Source: Mycobacterium sp. KBS0706 (GTDB lineage Bacteria; Pseudomonadota; Alphaproteobacteria; DSM-16000; Inquilinaceae). From it: a stretch of 64,000 nucleotides of DNA. The notes under the pieces were generated by a model, which was given only the letters and a program-made list of their open reading frames with translations, ran no database searches and was not told where the DNA came from. Within the stretch, counting starts at the first letter, position 1. Every line of letters begins with the position of its first letter. The position numbers and the translations under genes were made by a program. Of this stretch, positions 26,398-37,948 are shown in pieces. The stretch spans positions 46,653-110,652 of the forward strand of contig NZ_VCCH02000018.1 in assembly GCF_005938675.2 (NCBI RefSeq), written 5' to 3'.

Positions 26398-27651
26398 ATG
26401 CCGGACACCAGGACTGAGATCGAGCCGAGGCTGCGGGAGGCGGCGCCGCCGCCCTTGCCTGCACCGGCCCGGACGGCGCGCAAGGCACCCCGCCGGCGTC
26501 GCCTCCTGCTGGGTCTGCTGATCCTCGCCCTGCTGGCCGCCGGCGGGGCCTGGTACCGCTGGGGCCGGGCGGCGGCGCCCGACCAGCTCTGGCTCACCGC
26601 CACGGCCGAGCGCGGCGACATCGAGGATGCGATCACGGCGCTGGGGACGCTGCAGCCGGTCAGCTATGTCGATGTCGGCACCCAGGTCTCCGGCCAGCTT
26701 AGGACCCTGCATGTCGCGATCGGTGACCGAGTGAAGGCCGGCGACCTGCTGGCCGAGATCGATCCCACCGTCTACCAGTCGCGGGTCGAGGCCGACCGGG
26801 CGCAGATCGCGAACCTCGCAGCCCAGCGGGCCGAGAAGGAGGCGCAGCTGCTGCTGGCCCGGCAGCAGGCCGAGCGGCAGCGGAATCTGAAGGCGTCCCG
26901 CGCCACCAGCGACGACGCGCTGCAGGTGGCCGAGGCGGCTTATGCCGCGGCCCAGGCCCAGCTCGACGCGATCGATGCCCAGACCCGGCAGATTCAGTCG
27001 ACGCTGAAGGGCGACGAGGCAAATCTCGGCTACACCAAGGTCTACGCGCCGATCGACGGCACGGTGGTGTCGCAGTCGGCGCGCCGGGGCCAGACCCTGA
27101 ATGCCAACCAGTCGGCGCCGATCATCGTCCAGGTCGCAGACCTCGCGACCATGACCGTCGAGGCGCAGGTGTCCGAGGCCGATGTCAGCCGGTTGCGGCT
27201 CGGCATGACCGCCTATTTCACCACCCTCGGCATGCCCGACAAGCGCTGGTACGGGGCGCTGCGGCAGATCCAGCCGACGCCGGAGGTGGTCAACAACGTC
27301 GTGCTCTACAACGCGCTGTTCGACGTGCCGAACCAGGACGGCGCGCTGATGACGCAGATGACGGCGCAGGTGTTCTTCGTCTCGGCCGCCGCCCAGGACA
27401 CGCTGCTGGTGCCGGTCTCGGCCCTGTCGGGCCTGTCGCCCGGGACCTCCTCGGCCGCGCCGGGGCGGGCCACGGCCCGCGTGCTGAAGCCGAGCGGATC
27501 GATCGAGACCCGCATGGTCAGTGTCGGCGTCACCAACCGGGCGCAGGCGGAGATCCTGAGCGGGCTGGAACCGGGCGAGCAGGTCATCACCGGCTCCCGT
27601 CGTCCGAACGCCGAGCCGGCCCCGAGCCAGACCCGGCGCCCGAGGATCTGA
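26398..27651 (+). CDS. macA: MacA-like periplasmic adaptor of a tripartite efflux pump
   Basis: 417 aa membrane-fusion (HlyD-type) protein. One N-terminal membrane helix ([15 protein letters not shown]), a lipoyl half-motif ([23 protein letters not shown]), an Ala/Gln-rich coiled-coil hairpin at about residues 115-205, the second lipoyl half ([21 protein letters not shown]) and beta-barrel/membrane-proximal domains. It links the inner-membrane MacB to an outer-membrane channel. Gene order adaptor-MacB-NodT and overlap with macB (TGATG) support the assignment. Start at 26398 is preferred over GTG 26365. Confidence 0.85.
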   Translation: MPDTRTEIEPRLREAAPPPLPAPARTARKAPRRRRLLLGLLILALLAAGGAWYRWGRAAAPDQLWLTATAERGDIEDAITALGTLQPVSYVDVGTQVSGQLRTLHVAIGDRVKAGDLLAEIDPTVYQSRVEADRAQIANLAAQRAEKEAQLLLARQQAERQRNLKASRATSDDALQVAEAAYAAAQAQLDAIDAQTRQIQSTLKGDEANLGYTKVYAPIDGTVVSQSARRGQTLNANQSAPIIVQVADLATMTVEAQVSEADVSRLRLGMTAYFTTLGMPDKRWYGALRQIQPTPEVVNNVVLYNALFDVPNQDGALMTQMTAQVFFVSAAAQDTLLVPVSALSGLSPGTSSAAPGRATARVLKPSGSIETRMVSVGVTNRAQAEILSGLEPGEQVITGSRRPNAEPAPSQTRRPRI

Positions 27652-29636
27652 TGGACATCCGCGAGCCGATACCGATGACGTCCGGCCAGGCCGCCGTCCG
27701 GCCGCTGGTGTCGCTGCGCGACGTCACCAAGACCTATGTCAACGGCGACCTGGCGGTGGAGGTGCTGCACGGCATCTCGCTCGACATCCACCCGGGCGAG
27801 TTCGTCGCCATCATGGGCGCCTCGGGCTCCGGCAAGTCGACGCTGATGAACATCCTCGGCTGCCTCGACCGGCCGACCACCGGCACCTACCGGGTCGACG
27901 GCACCGATGTGGCGACGCTGGACCGCGACGCCCTGGCGCATCTGCGGCGCGAGACCTTCGGCTTCATCTTCCAGAGCTACAACCTGATCCCGTCGGCGAC
28001 CGCAGCCGAGAATGTCGAGGTCCCGGCGATCTATGCCGGCATCGCCGCCGCCGAGCGGCGCGAGCGGGCGGAGCAGCTGCTGGGTTCGCTCGGCCTCGCC
28101 GACCGCACCGGCCACCGGCCGAACCAGCTGTCGGGCGGCCAGCAGCAGCGGGTGTCGATTGCCCGCGCCCTGATGAATGGCGGCCGGGTGATCCTGGCCG
28201 ACGAGCCGACCGGGGCGCTGGACAGCCGCAGCGGCGCCGAGGTGATGGCGCTGCTCAAGCGGATGAGCGAGGCCGGCCGCACCGTCATCCTGATCACCCA
28301 TGACCGGGCGGTGGCGGAGCATGCGAACCGGCTGATCGAGATCCGCGACGGGCACATCGTCGGCGACAGCGGCGCGCGCGGACCTGCGGCGGTCGTGGCC
28401 GCCGGCGATGCGACCCGTGGCGGCGATGCCGGCACTCTCGGCGTTGCCGACATGGCGGAGGCGGTGAAGATGGCGCTGCGGGCCCTGCGCGCCAATCTGT
28501 TCCGCACCATCCTGACCCTGCTCGGCATCGTCATCGGCGTCGGCGCGGTGATCGCCATGCTGGCCATCGGCGACGGCGCGAAGCAGTCGGTGGTCGACCG
28601 CATCTCGGCCATGGGCACCGACCTGCTGCTGATCCGCCCGGCCCAGAGCAACAACCGCACCACCGACGGCGTGATCGCGACGCTGGTGCCGGAGGATGCC
28701 GAAGCGCTGGCAGAGCTGCCGAACGTCGCCGCCGCGGTGCCGGAGCTGATCGGCACCGTCACCCTGCGCTATGGCAACACCGACTACTCGACCCAGGCCG
28801 ATGCCACGACGCCGGACTTCACCCGGGCCCGCGACTGGTCGGTCGAGCGCGGCAGCTTCATCTCGGCGGGGGACCAGGCCAGCTATGCCCCGGTAATTGT
28901 GCTGGGCCAGACCGCGGCGCGGATCCTGTTTCCGGACGGCGCCGACCCGCTGGGCCGCTATGTCCTGGTCAACAACATCCCGTTCCAGGTGATCGGACTG
29001 ATGGCGGCGAAGGGTGCGACGCCCTACGGCGCCGACCAGGACGACATCGTGTTCATGCCGTTGTCGACCGGCAGCCTGCGGGTGTTCGGCAAGCGCTTCG
29101 TCCGCTCGATCACGGTGCAGGTCGAGGACACGGCGCTGATCGACCAGACGCAGGCCGATGTCCAGGCGCTGCTGGAGGCCCGGCATCGCCGCCAGGACGT
29201 GCAGATCCGCAACATGTCGTCGCTGATCGAGACCGTCTCGGCGACCCAGAACACGCTGACCATCCTGCTCGGCTCGGTCGCCGCCATCTCGCTCTTGGTC
29301 GGCGGCATCGGGGTGATGAACATCATGCTGGTCAGCGTCACCGAGCGCACGCGCGAGATCGGGGTACGGATGGCGACCGGCGCCCGGATGCGGGACATCC
29401 TGCAGCAGTTCATCACCGAATCCGTGGTGGTCTCGGCGATCGGCGGCGCCATCGGCGTGGTCGGCGGCCTCGGGGTGGCGGCGGCGCTGCAGGCCTTCGG
29501 CACGCCGATCCTGTTCTCGCCCGGGCCGGTTCTGCTGGCCTTCGGCTGCGCCTTCCTCACCGGTCTGATCTTCGGCTACATGCCGGCGCGCAAGGCCGCC
29601 ACCCTCGACCCCGTCGTCGCCCTGTCCGCCGAGTGA
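27651..29636 (+). CDS. macB: MacB-like ABC transporter (ATPase plus permease)
   Basis: 661 aa fusion. N-terminal ATPase: Walker [14 protein letters not shown]-loop [11 protein letters not shown], signature [14 protein letters not shown], Walker [13 protein letters not shown]-loop ITHD. A linker (about 245-275) leads to the FtsX/MacB permease: helix near [21 protein letters not shown], a large periplasmic domain, and three C-terminal helices with [21 protein letters not shown]. MacB-type pumps drive export from the periplasm, of macrolides, lipopeptides or siderophores. The substrate is not readable from sequence. Confidence 0.92.
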   Translation: MDIREPIPMTSGQAAVRPLVSLRDVTKTYVNGDLAVEVLHGISLDIHPGEFVAIMGASGSGKSTLMNILGCLDRPTTGTYRVDGTDVATLDRDALAHLRRETFGFIFQSYNLIPSATAAENVEVPAIYAGIAAAERRERAEQLLGSLGLADRTGHRPNQLSGGQQQRVSIARALMNGGRVILADEPTGALDSRSGAEVMALLKRMSEAGRTVILITHDRAVAEHANRLIEIRDGHIVGDSGARGPAAVVAAGDATRGGDAGTLGVADMAEAVKMALRALRANLFRTILTLLGIVIGVGAVIAMLAIGDGAKQSVVDRISAMGTDLLLIRPAQSNNRTTDGVIATLVPEDAEALAELPNVAAAVPELIGTVTLRYGNTDYSTQADATTPDFTRARDWSVERGSFISAGDQASYAPVIVLGQTAARILFPDGADPLGRYVLVNNIPFQVIGLMAAKGATPYGADQDDIVFMPLSTGSLRVFGKRFVRSITVQVEDTALIDQTQADVQALLEARHRRQDVQIRNMSSLIETVSATQNTLTILLGSVAAISLLVGGIGVMNIMLVSVTERTREIGVRMATGARMRDILQQFITESVVVSAIGGAIGVVGGLGVAAALQAFGTPILFSPGPVLLAFGCAFLTGLIFGYMPARKAATLDPVVALSAE

Positions 29637-29638
29637 CC

Positions 29639-31066
29639 ATGTCCTACCGCTTCCATCGCCCTCTCGCGGCGGTCCTGGCCGTCGCCCTGCTGGCCGGCTG
29701 CGCCGGGCCGGAGGACGACAGGCCCGCGCTCGACATCCCCGGCGGCTGGAAGGCGGAAGGGCCGGCCGGCACCACCTGGCCGGAAACGGGCTGGTGGCGC
29801 AGCTTCGGCTCGTCCCAGCTCGACGGGCTGATCCTGACCGCCCAGCGGAACAACCAGGATATCGGCGCCGCCGTCGCCCGGGTGCTGCAGGCCGACGCCC
29901 AGGCGCGGATCGCCGGCGCGCCGCTGCTGCCCAGCGTCGGCGCCACCGGCGACGCCTCGCATTCGGTGTCGCCGGAGCGCGCCAGCAGCTTCGGCACAGG
30001 TTCCAGCCGGACGATCAGCGACCAGTTCTCGGCCGAGCTCTCGGCGAGCTACGAGATCGACCTCTGGGGCAAGAACCGGGCGGCGCTGCAATCGGCGCAG
30101 GCCTCGGCCCTGGCCAGCCGCTACGACCGCGACACCGTCGCCCTGACGGTCACGTCCAGCACCGCCACCACCTACATGCAGGTGCTGGAATTCCAGGACC
30201 GGCTGGCGATCGCGCGCGACAACCTCGCCAATGCCCAGCAGGTGCTGAACGTGGTGCTGGCGCAGGAGGCGGCGGGCGCGGCCTCGGCCCTCGACGTGGC
30301 GCAGCAGCGCACGGTGGTGGCGCAGCAGAAGGCCGCGATCCCGCCGCTGGAGCAGCAGCGCCAGCAGACCGAGACCACGCTGGCCCTCTTGCTCGGCGAA
30401 CCGCCGGAGCGCCTGTCGATTGAGCGTCAGTCGCTCGACGACCTCAAGATCCCGGTGGTGGCCGCGGGCCTGCCGTCCTCTCTCCTCGACCGCCGGCCGG
30501 ATATCCAGAACGCCGATGCGCAGCTGCTGGCCGCCCGGTTCAACGCGAAGGAGGCGAAGGCGCAGCTGTTCCCGTCGATCCAGCTGACCGGCTCGGGCGG
30601 GGTCCAGAGCGCGGCGCTCGGCACCCTGTTCAACTCCGCCAACACGCTCTACAGCCTCGCCGCCTCGCTGACCCAGCCGATCTTCGAGGGCGGTGCCTTG
30701 CGGGGCCAGGTTCAGCTCACTGAGGCGCAGTACCAGGAGCTGGGGCAGACCTATGTGAAGACCGTGCTGGCCGCCTTCGGCGATGTCGAGAACGCGCTGA
30801 TCGCCACCCAGCAGACCGGGCTGGCCTACCAGGCGCAGCAGGAGGTGGTGGCCCAGGCGCGCGAGGCGTTCCGCCTGTCCGATGCGCAGTACCGGGCCGG
30901 GGCGGTCGACCTGCTGACCGTGCTGAACGCGCAGCAGAGCTACTTCTCCGCCCGCGACCAGCTGGTCCAGGCCAAGTCGAACCGGCTGCAGGCCGCGGTC
31001 GCCCTGTACAAGGCGCTGGGTGGCGGCTGGTCGGCCGGATCGGTGGCCGTCGCTACCTCAAAATAG
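29639..31066 (+). CDS. NodT-family outer-membrane efflux lipoprotein (TolC-like)
   Basis: 475 aa outer-membrane factor. Lipoprotein signal LLAGC (Cys at about 22), then two homologous outer-membrane efflux repeats of long helices (DIGAAVARVLQADAQARIA and RRPDIQNADAQLLAARFNAKEAKAQLFPSI), with DLWGKNRAALQSAQA and QPIFEGGALRGQVQ typical of NodT/OprM. It supplies the exit channel for the MacAB-like pump. ATG 29639 lies two bases after the macB stop; GTG 29633 overlapping the stop is an alternative. Confidence 0.9.
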   Translation: MSYRFHRPLAAVLAVALLAGCAGPEDDRPALDIPGGWKAEGPAGTTWPETGWWRSFGSSQLDGLILTAQRNNQDIGAAVARVLQADAQARIAGAPLLPSVGATGDASHSVSPERASSFGTGSSRTISDQFSAELSASYEIDLWGKNRAALQSAQASALASRYDRDTVALTVTSSTATTYMQVLEFQDRLAIARDNLANAQQVLNVVLAQEAAGAASALDVAQQRTVVAQQKAAIPPLEQQRQQTETTLALLLGEPPERLSIERQSLDDLKIPVVAAGLPSSLLDRRPDIQNADAQLLAARFNAKEAKAQLFPSIQLTGSGGVQSAALGTLFNSANTLYSLAASLTQPIFEGGALRGQVQLTEAQYQELGQTYVKTVLAAFGDVENALIATQQTGLAYQAQQEVVAQAREAFRLSDAQYRAGAVDLLTVLNAQQSYFSARDQLVQAKSNRLQAAVALYKALGGGWSAGSVAVATSK

Positions 31067-31068
31067 GT

Positions 31069-32292
31069 ATGGGAGGTTCCTCCAAACGGAGCATGGGGCC
31101 CGTCCGGAATTCCGTCACGTTGCCGACCGATGCTAGGCTTTGCATCGCAGCATCCGGGCAGGGGGACTCCGGATTGGATGGGTTGGATCGTACGGCCCTC
31201 CTGATTGACCGCATCTATGCGGCACTGGTCGGGGAGATCGGCTGGGAACTGGTTCTGCACGAGGTCGCGACCTGCCTGCCGAATGGCAAGGCGGCGCTTT
31301 TCTTCCACGACCTCGACAGCGGCAATGGTGCATTCTCGGTGAACACCGGCTTCTCGGCGGACGCGGTGGTTGCCTATAGCAGCCATTTCAGCCGGGTGAA
31401 TCCGTGGATGCCGGCAGCGGCGCAGCGCCCGGTCGGGTTGGCAGTGCGGGCGGAGCAGATGCTGCCGCGCAGTGAGCTCCAGCGGACCGAATTCTACGCC
31501 GATTATCTGACCCCGAACGGCCTCGGCACCGCCGTAGGAGTCACGGTGTACAAGGAGGAGCGCTGCAACTTCATGCTCAGCGTGCTGGGCGCGGAGGCCG
31601 ACGACGCCACCGTGGACCGTGCCCGCGCGCTGCTGGGCCAGCTGGCGCCGCATCTGCGCCGGGTCTTCGCCTATTACCGCCGCTCGCCCCAGGCCGGCGC
31701 CGCATTGCATGGCGGCCTGTCGGTGCTCGACCTGCTCGGCATCGGTCTCGTACTCGTCGCGCCGGACCGCAGGATCCGCCACTGCAACCAGGCGGCGGAA
31801 GCTCTGATTGCCGCCGGCGGCGCGGTCGGCCAGGACGGAGAGGGCCGTCTGCGCTTCTCCTCGCCCGATGTGACGGCCGCCCTCGACCGCGCCTTGGGAA
31901 CGATCCGCATGGGCCTGTCGCGCGGCCTGCTCGACACCCAGCTGCTGCGGCGCGACGGTGGCCGGCCACCGTTGCGCGTCCGCTTCGTGCAACTCGATCC
32001 GTCTTCGGTGCAGGCCTTCTTCGCCGGCGCCGCGGCGATGGTGCTGATCGAGGACCCGGCGATCTCCTCCGTCGCCGCACGGATCGAGAGCGCCCGCGCC
32101 GCCTATGGCCTGACCGCGGCCGAGCTGCGTGTGGCGCGGCGGCTGATCGAGGGGCTGACCCCGGCCGAGATCGCCGCGGTCGACGGCGTCTCGCCGCTCA
32201 CCGTGCGCAGCCAGCTGAAGAGTATCTTCGCCAAGACCGACACCCGCCGCCAAGCCGAGGTGGTGCGGAAGCTGTCGGCGGGGGTGCTGTAG
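31069..32292 (+). CDS. LuxR-type helix-turn-helix regulator
   Basis: 407 aa as drawn. The C-terminal 65 residues are a LuxR/FixJ HTH: YGLTAAELRVARRLIEGLT, PAEIAAVDGVSPLTVRSQL, KSIFAKTDTRRQAEVVRKL. The middle (about 200-330) resembles a PAS-like or regulator-specific domain (LLGIGLVLVAPDRRIRHCN). No autoinducer-binding motif is seen. It begins only 2 bases after the efflux lipoprotein gene, so it may be the last gene of the pump operon and its regulator. The true start is uncertain: ATG 31069 lacks a ribosome site, and TTG 31174 follows GGGGGA. Confidence 0.8.
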   Translation: MGGSSKRSMGPVRNSVTLPTDARLCIAASGQGDSGLDGLDRTALLIDRIYAALVGEIGWELVLHEVATCLPNGKAALFFHDLDSGNGAFSVNTGFSADAVVAYSSHFSRVNPWMPAAAQRPVGLAVRAEQMLPRSELQRTEFYADYLTPNGLGTAVGVTVYKEERCNFMLSVLGAEADDATVDRARALLGQLAPHLRRVFAYYRRSPQAGAALHGGLSVLDLLGIGLVLVAPDRRIRHCNQAAEALIAAGGAVGQDGEGRLRFSSPDVTAALDRALGTIRMGLSRGLLDTQLLRRDGGRPPLRVRFVQLDPSSVQAFFAGAAAMVLIEDPAISSVAARIESARAAYGLTAAELRVARRLIEGLTPAEIAAVDGVSPLTVRSQLKSIFAKTDTRRQAEVVRKLSAGVL

Positions 32293-32317
32293 GGGAGGGG
32301 CTACACCGTACAGCGGA

Positions 32318-32995
32318 TCAACCGGCGAGGCTCCGCAGCCGCGATGTCCAGCCGGCGAAGAAGGCGCACTCGGCTTCCATTCGGGACAAGCCTATCCGTT
32401 GGGCCGCGATCGGCCCGTGCAGGGTCTTCCGGTAGTGCGGCGCTTTGAGCTCACGCTCCAGATGGGCGGCCGGATTGGAGTTCGGACGCTCATTGATGTG
32501 TTCGGGCGAGGCGGCTTGACTCCTGATCGCCGCCAGACTGGGTTCCGCCCTCTTCCATTCTGACTGGACGCCCGCCAACGTGGCTACGTCGCTGAACAGC
32601 AGGGCCTCAAATTCATAAGGCTGAATGTAGGGAATGAACCGGTCGGGCCGGCATCCGGCCTCGCCGACGATATCGGCATGGAATGCGGTGGCAAGCAGTT
32701 CCAGCCGTTGCTCGAGATCGGTCAGAGCCTTGGCCTCGGCCGCTTTCGGAAACCGCTTGTCCAGCCTGTGGAGGTCGAACAGGGTCGTGACAACCGGGGA
32801 GCTCTTATTCGCAAGGAACCGGCAGAGAGCACGCCGGACCCGCTCATAATTCAGGGCGCCGCCGCTATGGCCGGGCGAGGTCTCGATGAGCTTGGCTGAC
32901 AAGGTCAGCCCTTGCCCGGACAGAGAGGGTGCCAGGACATCGCGAACAAAGGTTTCCTCGGTCTGCCCTTCACAGACGACGAAGACAAGCATCAT
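32318..32995 (-). CDS. DUF4276 protein, TOPRIM-like partner of an AAA ATPase
   Basis: 225 aa. The N-terminus FVVCEGQTEETFVRD (Glu9, Gly10, Thr12, Glu13) looks like the first acidic motif of a TOPRIM fold, and VTTLFDLHRLDKRFP (Asp74, Asp79) could be the second. PYIQPYEFEALLFSD (Glu128, Glu130) is the most conserved DUF4276 signature. TOPRIM proteins of OLD/PARIS-type systems are nucleases guarded by an ATPase. It overlaps the upstream ATPase gene by ATGA, so the two are made together. By eye the pair is less GC-rich than its neighbours, a sign of transfer. The nuclease role is inference. Confidence 0.78.
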   Translation of the reverse strand: MMLVFVVCEGQTEETFVRDVLAPSLSGQGLTLSAKLIETSPGHSGGALNYERVRRALCRFLANKSSPVVTTLFDLHRLDKRFPKAAEAKALTDLEQRLELLATAFHADIVGEAGCRPDRFIPYIQPYEFEALLFSDVATLAGVQSEWKRAEPSLAAIRSQAASPEHINERPNSNPAAHLERELKAPHYRKTLHGPIAAQRIGLSRMEAECAFFAGWTSRLRSLAG

Positions 32996-34086
32996 CGCGC
33001 GGGCCTGCCCCCCAGGATATTGCGCTTCCACAATTCGCCCAGGCTGTACTCCTCCAACCACTCGCCCAGCCCGTCGGCATCGAGGCGTTTCAGCGTCGTG
33101 GCGCCGTCTTGCCGCTCGGCGACGACCACATCGGCAGGGGTGAAACAGTTGAGCAGCTCGACCGATTGCGTCGAGACGATCACCTGCTTGGTCTCGGCGA
33201 CCTGGCGGAGCATGTCGGCCAAGAGATTGATGGCATAGGGGTGCAGGCCGAGCTCCGGCTCGTCGATCAGGACCGTGTCGGGCAGCAGCGTTTCCGGCTG
33301 CAGCAGCAGGGTGGCCAAGCATATGAAGCGAAGCGTACCGTCGGACAGCATATGGGCCTTGTAGGGCGTGTCCGGATCGGTCTGCTCGAACCACTCCAGC
33401 TCGATGGGGTCCGGCAGCGGATCGCGAATGTTGAAATCGCCGAAGAACGGCGCCGCCAGCTTGATCGTGTCGACGATCCGTCGATAGACCTCCGGAAACC
33501 GCGACTGCAGCATCGCCAGATAGGCAGCCAGATTGTCGGCAGCCGGCTTCAGGCGCAGATTATCGTTGCTGTGGTGGGGCCGCTTTACGGCCGCCGAATC
33601 GCCAGTGTCATGGAAATGATACTGGCGCCAGCTCCGCATCGCGGTTCGCACATAGCTGCTGACGGGCTGCCGGTCATCCCGCAGCTTGGCTTCGTCATGG
33701 GCTGCTCCGAGAGGAATAGGCTTGGGCCCGAAATCGCGTTGGACCCAGACCTCCTCCCGGCCGAAGATCAGTCGGTTGTCGGCCGTGGGGGTCAGGCCGA
33801 TGCGGTAGCCATTGGTGAAGCCGTGAAATGCATCGAAATAGACTTCGATATCGAGTTGCCGCGTCTGCTTCCGACCGCCGAACAAGAGCGCGTCCGGCCC
33901 GCCTTGCTGCTGCACGAAGGTCTGGAGGTTGCCGTTGGCCAGGGCGGCCAGAAATCTGAACGTGCTGATGAAATTGCTTTTGCCTGCGCCATTGGCCCCG
34001 ATCAGGACGTTGAGGCTCCGAAGCTCGAATTCCTCCAGATTCGCGATGGACTTGTAGCCGCGGATGGTGACGGTCTTCAGCTTCAT
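32992..34086 (-). CDS. AAA ATPase (RecF/OLD-like, AAA_21) of a predicted defence pair
   Basis: 364 aa SMC-like ATPase. MKLKTVTIRGYKSIANLEEF then Walker A LIGANGAGKSNFI (residues 29-40), a long insertion, LSDGTLRFICLATLLLQPE (signature region), Walker B TVLIDEPELGLHPYA, and VIVSTQSVELLNCF. The architecture is that of ATPases in OLD, PARIS (AriA) and related anti-phage systems, which lack fused TOPRIM when a separate effector follows, here DUF4276. ATG 34086 has AAGGA seven bases upstream; TTG 34089 is an alternative. No other defence genes adjoin. Confidence 0.85.
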   Translation of the reverse strand: MKLKTVTIRGYKSIANLEEFELRSLNVLIGANGAGKSNFISTFRFLAALANGNLQTFVQQQGGPDALLFGGRKQTRQLDIEVYFDAFHGFTNGYRIGLTPTADNRLIFGREEVWVQRDFGPKPIPLGAAHDEAKLRDDRQPVSSYVRTAMRSWRQYHFHDTGDSAAVKRPHHSNDNLRLKPAADNLAAYLAMLQSRFPEVYRRIVDTIKLAAPFFGDFNIRDPLPDPIELEWFEQTDPDTPYKAHMLSDGTLRFICLATLLLQPETLLPDTVLIDEPELGLHPYAINLLADMLRQVAETKQVIVSTQSVELLNCFTPADVVVAERQDGATTLKRLDADGLGEWLEEYSLGELWKRNILGGRPAR

Positions 34087-34193
34087 CAATCGTCCTTCGC
34101 GAAGGCTGACGCCTCCGACCTTCGCCCGGCGTCATCAGATAGGAAAACGCAGGCCTTGGCCAGCGCCGCCTCGCCGTAAGGACGATGGGGGGC

Positions 34194-36475
<2,282 letters not shown>

Positions 36476-36508
36476 TCAGGGAGGAAAGCGGCTCATGCGG
36501 AGCCGATG

Positions 36509-36523
36509 GATACGTTACGTATC
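36509..36523. promoter_or_regulatory. Repressor operator site 1 (GATACG-TTA-CGTATC)
   Basis: Fifteen-base palindrome with arms identical to site 3 at 37227-37241, differing only in the central three bases. It lies between the repressor stop codon and its terminator. Confidence 0.7.
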
Positions 36524-36538
36524 TTCAGTTGAGGTGTC

Positions 36539-36553
36539 AATACATATCGTATC
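36539..36553. promoter_or_regulatory. Repressor operator site 2 (AATACA-TAT-CGTATC)
   Basis: Matches the site 1/3 arms at 10 of 12 positions; centre 30 bases from site 1, about three helical turns, which suits cooperative binding of repressor dimers. Confidence 0.6.
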
Positions 36554-36561
36554 GTTTTCGA

Positions 36562-37167
36562 TCAGTCGCGCATCACCCATTTGACCGGCACCGCCCATTC
36601 GATCGCGACGTCGGAGATCAGCGGCGCGTTGTAGCTGAACAGGGTGAAGAAGCCGGGGCCGCTGCCGCGCATCAGGATCTTGACGAAAGTCCGGCCATCG
36701 GCCAGGCGGATCACGCATTCGCGGCCGATCAACTGGTCCGGATCGGCCTGGACGTTGCGGTAGTAGATGATGTCGCGGTCGCGGAAGGCGGGGGCCATCG
36801 AATCGCCGCGGACGATGACGGCGACGGTGTGCTCGTCGGCCGCCGGCGGGGCGTCGGCCTCGTCGATCCGTTCGGTCGACTGGTCGCCCTCGAACATGTG
36901 GATCTCGGCGCCGGCGCCGACATGGCCGACCACCGGCACCATCGGCCGCAGGCCCGCCGGCGCGCCTTCGCCGGTCAGCAGCCAGGCCTCGGAGACGCCG
37001 AACGCGGCGGCGTAGCGCCCGGCGGCGTCGCGGCGCAGGCCGCGCAGCCCGGATTCATGGGCGCGGTAGGTGATCGGGCTCCAGCCGAAGGCACGGGCGG
37101 CGTCCGCCGCGGTCTCGTGACCGGCCTTGGTCCGCGCCAGCACCAGGCGTTGATGCGGTTCCAGCAT
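36562..37167 (-). CDS. Phage-type repressor, XRE HTH plus S24 peptidase-like domain
   Basis: 201 aa. N-terminal helix-turn-helix (residues about 5-50: ETAADAARAFGWSPITYRAHESG), linker, then an S24/LexA-like C-terminal domain with VRGDSMAPAFRDRDIIYY (catalytic Ser123) and TFVKILMRG (Lys163). An AG dipeptide at about 85-86 could be the self-cleavage site. Such proteins keep prophages silent and are often inactivated by RecA during DNA damage. Divergent from a Cro-like gene, with palindromic operators on both sides and its own terminator, but with no phage structural genes nearby. Confidence 0.88.
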   Translation of the reverse strand: MLEPHQRLVLARTKAGHETAADAARAFGWSPITYRAHESGLRGLRRDAAGRYAAAFGVSEAWLLTGEGAPAGLRPMVPVVGHVGAGAEIHMFEGDQSTERIDEADAPPAADEHTVAVIVRGDSMAPAFRDRDIIYYRNVQADPDQLIGRECVIRLADGRTFVKILMRGSGPGFFTLFSYNAPLISDVAIEWAVPVKWVMRD

Positions 37168-37226
37168 GCGCGGGATTTAGCACGTTTTGTAATCTGCGGA
37201 CAATTCATTTCGTATTGCCTTAACGA

Positions 37227-37241
37227 GATACGAAACGTATC
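37227..37241. promoter_or_regulatory. Repressor operator site 3 (GATACG-AAA-CGTATC)
   Basis: Fifteen-base palindrome in the 82-base divergent region, eight bases before the Cro-like ATG at 37250. Arms are identical to site 1. A weaker half-match is at 37202-37216. Occupation would block the rightward gene and could control the repressor promoter. Confidence 0.7.
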
Positions 37242-37249
37242 GTCATTCC

Positions 37250-37516
37250 ATGGAAGAGATCATCGCAACCTTCGACGACCTGTTCACCCGATGGCCGAGG
37301 CTGGGCTATCTCTCGGCCGATCTCGGCGTCTCGCCGCAGCATCTGCGGATGATGCGGGTGCGCAGATCGATCCCGGTGCGGTTCTGGCCGCGCCTGGTCA
37401 CCGCCGCCGCCAGCCGCGGCATTGCCGGCCTCGACTACGAGCTGCTGGTCCGGCTGCACATCCCGGAGGAGCCGCAGTGCCCCGCGCCCGCCATTCCGAC
37501 ATGGAGACCTTCATGA
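37250..37516 (+). CDS. Small Cro-like DNA-binding protein
   Basis: 88 aa. The segment RLGYLSADLGVSPQHLRMMRVRRSIPVRFW reads as a helix-turn-helix (LGVSPQHL then RMMRVRRSIP) of the Cro/YdaS type. It is divergent from the S24 repressor, with an operator palindrome just ahead, which is the classical immunity-region arrangement. Overlaps the next gene by ATGA. Confidence 0.72.
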   Translation: MEEIIATFDDLFTRWPRLGYLSADLGVSPQHLRMMRVRRSIPVRFWPRLVTAAASRGIAGLDYELLVRLHIPEEPQCPAPAIPTWRPS

Positions 37517-37734
37517 GCACCCTGCCGACCCTCGAGCAGATCGAGGGCATGCCGATCGCCGCCGTCGCGGCGCTGCCGGCCGAAGCGCTGGCCCAACTGG
37601 TCGACGATCTCGTCGTCCTGGTCGAGCACAGCCGCCGGCTGCAGGCGGTGATCGCCGCCGCGCTGGCCCTGCGCAGTGGCCGGCCCGCCCTGCAGGTCGC
37701 CGGCGGCCGCGAGGTCGAGCGGTGGCTGCGATGA
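37513..37734 (+). CDS. Tiny helical protein of the immunity island
   Basis: 73 aa, Ala/Leu-rich and probably all helical (EALAQLVDDLVVLVEHSRRL). No family recognised. Overlaps both neighbours (ATGA on each side), so it is part of a three-gene early operon. An upstream in-frame ATG at 37501 is an alternative start. Confidence 0.6.
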   Translation: MSTLPTLEQIEGMPIAAVAALPAEALAQLVDDLVVLVEHSRRLQAVIAAALALRSGRPALQVAGGREVERWLR

Positions 37735-37934
37735 GCGAGCTGCGCAGCAGCCTGGCGTGGCGCCAGCTGCGCCGGCCGTTGGAGGCTGAGCGCCTGCGCC
37801 GGATGCGAGCCGAGGCATGGCAAGGCCAGGGCGTCGTCGTGCTCAGGCCGGAAGATGTCGAGGACGACTGGATCCGCCAGGCGATCGTGAACGAGGCCGA
37901 CCGCCTCTACGGCAAGCGGAAGACGGAGCCGTGA
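37731..37934 (+). CDS. Small basic protein of the immunity island
   Basis: 67 aa, rich in Arg and Glu (LRRPLEAERLRRMRAEAW). No family recognised. Ends the operator-controlled rightward operon; the next gene is on the opposite strand after 14 bases. Confidence 0.6.
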   Translation: MSELRSSLAWRQLRRPLEAERLRRMRAEAWQGQGVVVLRPEDVEDDWIRQAIVNEADRLYGKRKTEP

Positions 37935-37948
37935 CGGCGAATGTGCCG

